Origin: Frankiales bacterium | GTDB lineage: Bacteria; Actinomycetota; Actinomycetes; Mycobacteriales; SCTD01 | Reading direction: 5' to 3' | Assembly: GCA_025965735.1 (NCBI GenBank) | Contig: JAOPWK010000279.1 | Span: forward strand, 1-17,398 | Length of the DNA: 17,398 bases | In this document: positions 14,876-17,398 of the stretch, in pieces | Position numbering within the stretch: the stretch's first letter is position 1 | Layout of the letters: each line of letters begins with the position of its first letter | The notes under the pieces: generated by a model | Databases searched by the model: none | The model's input: only the letters and a program-made list of their open reading frames with translations | What the model was told of the DNA's origin: nothing | Made by a program: the position numbers and the translations under genes

Positions 14876-15510
14876 CCGAGCCGTGCCCGCAGCCGTGCGG
14901 CGGCCTCGTGCGGGTCGCCCGCCTCCGTCAGCGCACGCACGACGACCACCCGCGTGGCCCCGGCCTCGAGCACCTGGTCCAGGTTGGTCTCGTCGATCCC
15001 GCCGATGGCGAACCACGGGCGGTCGGTGCGCAGCCCGGCGGCGAAGCGGGTCAGCCCCAGGCCAGCTGCCGGTCGCCCCGGCTTGGTCGGCGTGGGCCAG
15101 GTCGGGCCGACGCAGAAGTAGTCCACGTCCGGCTCCAGGGCAGCCGCGGACACCTGCGCCTCGTCGTGGCAGGAGCGGCCGATCAGCACGTCGCCGCCCA
15201 GGATGCGGCGGGCGGCGGACACCGGCAGGTCGTCCTGGCCCAGGTGCAGCACGTCGGGCTGCGCGACCGAGGCGACGTCGGCGCGGTCGTTGACGGACCA
15301 CAGCGCGCCGTGCCGCGCGGCCGCCTCCGCGACGACCTCGCACAGCGTGAGCTCCTGCGTGGCCTCCAGCCCCTTCTCGCGCAGCTGCACGACGTCGACG
15401 CCGCCGGACAGCACCGCGTCCAGGAAGTCCGCGAGGTCGGGGCGTGACGGCGTGCAGAGGTACAGCCGGGCCTCAGCCAGCCGGGCGCGGCGGGAGGGCC
15501 CGTCAGCCAC
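14872..15510 (-). CDS. thiE: Thiamine-phosphate synthase
   Basis: The cytoplasmic enzyme couples the hydroxymethylpyrimidine diphosphate and carboxythiazole phosphate moieties to thiamine phosphate. The 212-residue TIM-barrel protein has VQLREKG (41-47), SVNDRADVA (72-80), LHLGQDDLP (88-96), IGRSCHD (110-116), [15 protein letters not shown] (131-145) and AIGGI (168-172), all of which line the substrate pocket in this family. GTG 15510 overlaps the thiS stop by eight bases. The 3' end overlaps crtYc. The pairing with thiS is sensible; the onward coupling into two carotenoid cyclase genes is unusual. Confidence 0.93.
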   Translation of the reverse strand: MADGPSRRARLAEARLYLCTPSRPDLADFLDAVLSGGVDVVQLREKGLEATQELTLCEVVAEAAARHGALWSVNDRADVASVAQPDVLHLGQDDLPVSAARRILGGDVLIGRSCHDEAQVSAAALEPDVDYFCVGPTWPTPTKPGRPAAGLGLTRFAAGLRTDRPWFAIGGIDETNLDQVLEAGATRVVVVRALTEAGDPHEAAARLRARLG

Positions 15511-15703
15511 CGGCCACCGCCCGTACCAGCTCGAGCCGGTCGCCGTCCTGCAGCTGCACGCCCGGCAGCTCCGAGCGCAGCAGCGCTGTGCCGTTGTGCT
15601 CGACGACCACGGACCCGACGCGCAGCCCCAGCGACTCGAGAAGGCCCGGCAGGCCCGTCCCGTCGGGCACGTCGGATTCGCGCCCGTTCACGGTCAGCTG
15701 CAC
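15503..15703 (-). CDS. thiS: Sulfur carrier protein ThiS
   Basis: A 66-residue ubiquitin-fold protein that carries the sulfur used in thiazole synthesis. It begins MQLTVNGRE, has the [10 protein letters not shown] strand and the [16 protein letters not shown] end, and finishes with the Gly-Gly required for adenylation and thiocarboxylate formation. It heads the four-gene overlapping run with thiE, crtYc and crtYd. Its usual partners thiG and thiO are not in the window. The GTG start follows a TAGGCT -10 box by seven bases, with no Shine-Dalgarno. The start is 35 bases from that of the divergent PsiE-family gene, so the two promoters interleave. Confidence 0.92.
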   Translation of the reverse strand: MQLTVNGRESDVPDGTGLPGLLESLGLRVGSVVVEHNGTALLRSELPGVQLQDGDRLELVRAVAGG

Positions 15704-15710
15704 GGGTGCG

Positions 15711-15716
15711 AGCCTA
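15711..15716 (-). promoter_or_regulatory. -10 hexamer for leaderless thiS operon
   Basis: Read on the minus strand TAGGCT ends seven bases before GTG 15703. It is the only candidate promoter for thiS-thiE-crtYc-crtYd. No thiamine-pyrophosphate riboswitch can fit, since the untranslated leader appears to be absent. Confidence 0.5.
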
Positions 15717-15725
15717 GTAGCGGGG

Positions 15726-15731
15726 CATGAT
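15726..15731 (+). promoter_or_regulatory. -10 hexamer for the PsiE-family gene
   Basis: CATGAT ends seven bases before ATG 15739. An alternative is TAGTAG (15715-15720), six bases before ATG 15727, but it lacks the conserved final T. The CATGAT box therefore favours the later ATG. Confidence 0.35.
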
Positions 15732-15738
15732 CGGCCGC

Positions 15739-16251
15739 ATGACCGACGACAAGCACGACCCGCCCTCGCGCGTCCGCCTCGGCAACCGGGCGCTGGTGGT
15801 GGTCGAGGACGTGGTCTACGTCTCGATCGCGGTGCTGCTCGCGGTCGGCTCCCTGGTGCTGGTCGTGCGCGCCGGCATCGAGCTGTTCGACGGCGCGCAG
15901 AAGAAGGGCGGCGAGGCGCTCATCGACACCCTCGACGCGATCCTGCTCATCTTCATCTTCGTGGAGCTGCTCTACGCCGTGCGGATCACCTTGAAGGAGC
16001 GGCAGATCGTGGCCGAGCCGTTCCTGGTCGCCGGGATCCTGGTGTGCATCAAGGAGATCATCGTCCTGGCCGTGAAGAGCCCGACGGAGTACATCGAGAA
16101 GGGGCCGGAGTTCGCCCGCGCGATGGTCGAGGTGGGGCTGCTCGGCGTCATGGTGCTGGTCCTCGCCGGTGCCGCCGTGGTGCTGCGCCGCAAGGAGCGC
16201 GAGCCGGAGGAGAACGAGAACACCCCGTCGGCCGGCGGGCAGAAGCGCTAG
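15739..16251 (+). CDS. PsiE-family (phosphate-starvation-inducible) membrane protein
   Basis: A protein of 170 residues with four hydrophobic helices, at roughly residues 18-44, 62-84, 90-110 and 128-150, typical of the PsiE family. Matching segments are VEDVVYVSIAVLL, LDAILLIFIFVELLYAVRIT and PFLVAGILVCIKEIIVLAVK. The biochemical role of the family is not established; E. coli psiE is induced by phosphate starvation. The tail after the last helix is charged (RRKEREPEENEN). ATG 15739 is chosen over ATG 15727, which would add four residues, because of the CATGAT box. It converges on the Rv2175c-like gene with only 12 bases between the stops. Confidence 0.8.
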   Translation: MTDDKHDPPSRVRLGNRALVVVEDVVYVSIAVLLAVGSLVLVVRAGIELFDGAQKKGGEALIDTLDAILLIFIFVELLYAVRITLKERQIVAEPFLVAGILVCIKEIIVLAVKSPTEYIEKGPEFARAMVEVGLLGVMVLVLAGAAVVLRRKEREPEENENTPSAGGQKR

Positions 16252-16263
16252 GAGCGCCGCACC

Positions 16264-16587
16264 TCAGAAACCGAGCGCCTGCGCGCGCCGCTTGATCTCG
16301 GTGGCGCGGTTCTCGTGCAGCGCCTGCAGCGGGGTCCCCGGGATCGTGTCGTCCGGCGTCGTCAGCCAGCGCAGGGCCTCGTCGTCGGTGTAGCCCGCGT
16401 CGCGTAGCAGCGTCAGCACCGGGACCAGGTGCTTCACCAGCTGGTCGCCGTCGAGCTGGCCGGCCGGGATGCGCACGCCCTCGTCGGTCTTGATGCTCAG
16501 CAGGTGCCCGGACTTGATCAGGTCGCGCACCCCCGTCGGGCCGATGCCCATCCGCTCGGCGACCTCGGTCTGCGTCAGCATCTCCAC
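16264..16587 (-). CDS. Rv2175c-like DNA-binding protein
   Basis: A 107-residue regulator. Residues 5-27 (TQTEVAERMGIGPTGVRDLI) form a helix-turn-helix, followed by a short wing (HLLSIKTDEGVRIPAGQL, 28-45). The C-terminal part, with LLRDAGYTDDEALRWL (60-75) and the final ALHENRATEIKRRAQALGF, matches M. tuberculosis Rv2175c, a DNA-binding protein phosphorylated by the kinase PknL. An N-terminal threonine is present here (Thr5), but whether it is phosphorylated is unknown. The GTG at 16587 is supported by TACGCT six bases upstream; the ATG two codons later has GGTGGAG directly touching it, too close for a ribosome site. The neighbouring oxidoreductase gene ends four bases before this start region on the same strand. 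Confidence 0.85.
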   Translation of the reverse strand: MEMLTQTEVAERMGIGPTGVRDLIKSGHLLSIKTDEGVRIPAGQLDGDQLVKHLVPVLTLLRDAGYTDDEALRWLTTPDDTIPGTPLQALHENRATEIKRRAQALGF

Positions 16588-16591
16588 CGGT

Positions 16592-17398
16592 TCAGCGTAC
16601 GAGGACCGGCTGCGCGCCGGCGGCGGCGCTGGCGCGGGCGGCGTCCAGGACGGCGGCGGTCTGCCGCGACTCCTCCAGCGGCAGCACCCATCCCGAGCCG
16701 CCGCGGATCGCCGAGCTGACCTCCTCGACCATCACCCGGTAGGCGTCGGCGGCCGGGACGGGCAGCCGCTCGGTCCCGGTGCCGTCGGACACCCACACCT
16801 CGGTGGCCTTCTGCCAGGAGGTGTACGGCTCGTCGCGCAGCTCGACCTCGCCGTGCTCGCCGGTGATGACGAGCCACTGGCCCTCGGCGCCGGTGATGCC
16901 CACGTGCACCTCTGCCTCGGTGCCACCGGGCCAGCGCAGGACGGCGCGGGTGTCGAGGTCGACGCCGGTGGGGCCCAGCTGCGATCGCGCGACGACGTCC
17001 TCCGGCTGCCCCAGGCCGACCGCCCAGAGGCAGGCCGACACCGCGTAGCAGCCGACGTCGTACAGCGCACCCCCACCGCGCGCCGGGTCGAGCCGGTAGT
17101 TGCCCTCGAGGCTGCCGTCGAAGCGGAAGCCGGCGGCGACGTGCTGCACCGTGCCGATGTCGGCCAGTCGGGCCTGGGCCAGGCGCACGCGCGGGTGCCA
17201 GCGGTACCAGGACGCTTCGACGCAGAGCCGGTCCGCGGCGCGGGCAGCCGCCGTCATGCGGTCCACCTCGGCGGCGTCCAGCGCCAGCGGTTTCTCGCAC
17301 AGGACGTGCTTGCCGGCCTCCAGCGCCCGCACGGTCCACGGCAGGTGCTGGTCGTTCGTCAGGCTGATGTAGACCGCGTCGACCTCGGGATCGGCGAG
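16592..17398 (-). CDS. Gfo/Idh/MocA-family NAD(P)-dependent oxidoreductase, N-terminus cut by window edge
   Basis: The frame is open to the right edge, giving 268 visible residues, so perhaps the first 60 are missing, including the nucleotide-binding GxGxxG. What is seen fits the family: [13 protein letters not shown] with the [16 protein letters not shown] segment that follows (the EKP motif binds cofactor and carries the conserved Lys), then [33 protein letters not shown] (the conserved GG-x-L-x-D-x-G and nearby His/Tyr region) and a C-terminal substrate domain. These enzymes act on sugars, inositols or similar polyols; the substrate cannot be told. Its last two codons and stop contain the TACGCT box of the Rv2175c-like gene. 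Confidence 0.85.
   Translation of the reverse strand, partial: LADPEVDAVYISLTNDQHLPWTVRALEAGKHVLCEKPLALDAAEVDRMTAAARAADRLCVEASWYRWHPRVRLAQARLADIGTVQHVAAGFRFDGSLEGNYRLDPARGGGALYDVGCYAVSACLWAVGLGQPEDVVARSQLGPTGVDLDTRAVLRWPGGTEAEVHVGITGAEGQWLVITGEHGEVELRDEPYTSWQKATEVWVSDGTGTERLPVPAADAYRVMVEEVSSAIRGGSGWVLPLEESRQTAAVLDAARASAAAGAQPVLVR
16594..16599 (-). promoter_or_regulatory. -10 hexamer for the Rv2175c-like gene, inside the upstream gene's end
   Basis: Read on the minus strand TACGCT ends six bases before GTG 16587. Its bases are the last two sense codons and start of the stop codon of the oxidoreductase gene, so the downstream gene can be read alone or with its neighbour. Confidence 0.5.

Noticed and set aside
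15504..15738. Possible thiamine-pyrophosphate riboswitch before thiS
   Set aside because: The start codon is only seven bases from the -10 box and the upstream sequence is the divergent gene, so there is no room for one and no THI-box-like sequence was seen.
1..17398. CRISPR arrays, tRNA or rRNA genes, insertion sequences
   Set aside because: No regularly spaced repeats, no tRNA-like cloverleaf or CCA end, and no transposase motifs were noticed.

Overview
The window is about 17 kb of very GC-rich DNA with actinobacterial gene content: a SEC-C methionine aminopeptidase, an Rv2175c-type regulator, a DUF6480-like protein, a polyprenol-phosphomannose mannosyltransferase, and mostly leaderless-looking gene starts. 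It suggests a pigmented, high-GC member of the Actinomycetota. I cannot name the genus from the sequence alone.

Layout. A 5'-truncated-by-window metF (minus, 1-652) diverges from a geranylgeranyl/polyprenyl diphosphate synthase (plus, 711-1778). The next 600 bases hold a multiply frameshifted EAL-domain remnant on the minus strand. Then come map (plus) and a large secreted Ntn-hydrolase acylase (minus), which converge on a hairpin at 3400-3463. The acylase diverges from phytoene desaturase crtI. Next is an overlapping pair, an MptA/MptB-type alpha-1,6-mannosyltransferase and a secreted LVIVD-type beta-propeller protein. A DUF559 nuclease fragment follows, bracketed by two copies of the same large hairpin. 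Phytoene synthase crtB, a secreted BNR/Asp-box protein and a small DUF6480-like membrane protein complete the plus-strand run. On the minus strand, four overlapping genes thiS-thiE-crtYc-crtYd link thiamine synthesis to lycopene cyclisation. The right end has a PsiE-family membrane protein, an Rv2175c-like DNA-binding protein and a partial Gfo/Idh/MocA oxidoreductase.

How the genes fit together. GGPP synthase, CrtB, CrtI and CrtYc/CrtYd make a complete route from prenyl diphosphates to a cyclised carotenoid, but the genes are dispersed over 14 kb in at least four transcription units. Three secreted proteins lying between them (acylase, LVIVD propeller, Asp-box propeller) all end in an LPATG or LAATG motif, a hydrophobic helix and an arginine-rich tail, which is the signature of sortase anchoring. 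With the mannosyltransferase this gives the region a cell-envelope theme. The order metF / prenyl synthase / mannosyltransferase / Rv2175c-like gene resembles Mycobacterium tuberculosis Rv2172c-Rv2173(idsA2)-Rv2174(mptA)-Rv2175c, as if carotenoid and surface-protein genes had been added to an ancestral block.

Regulation. Eleven gene starts lack a Shine-Dalgarno sequence and instead have a NANNNT-type -10 hexamer (four times exactly TACGCT) ending 6-8 bases before the start codon, as expected for leaderless mRNAs. Only the Asp-box protein has a clear GGAGG.
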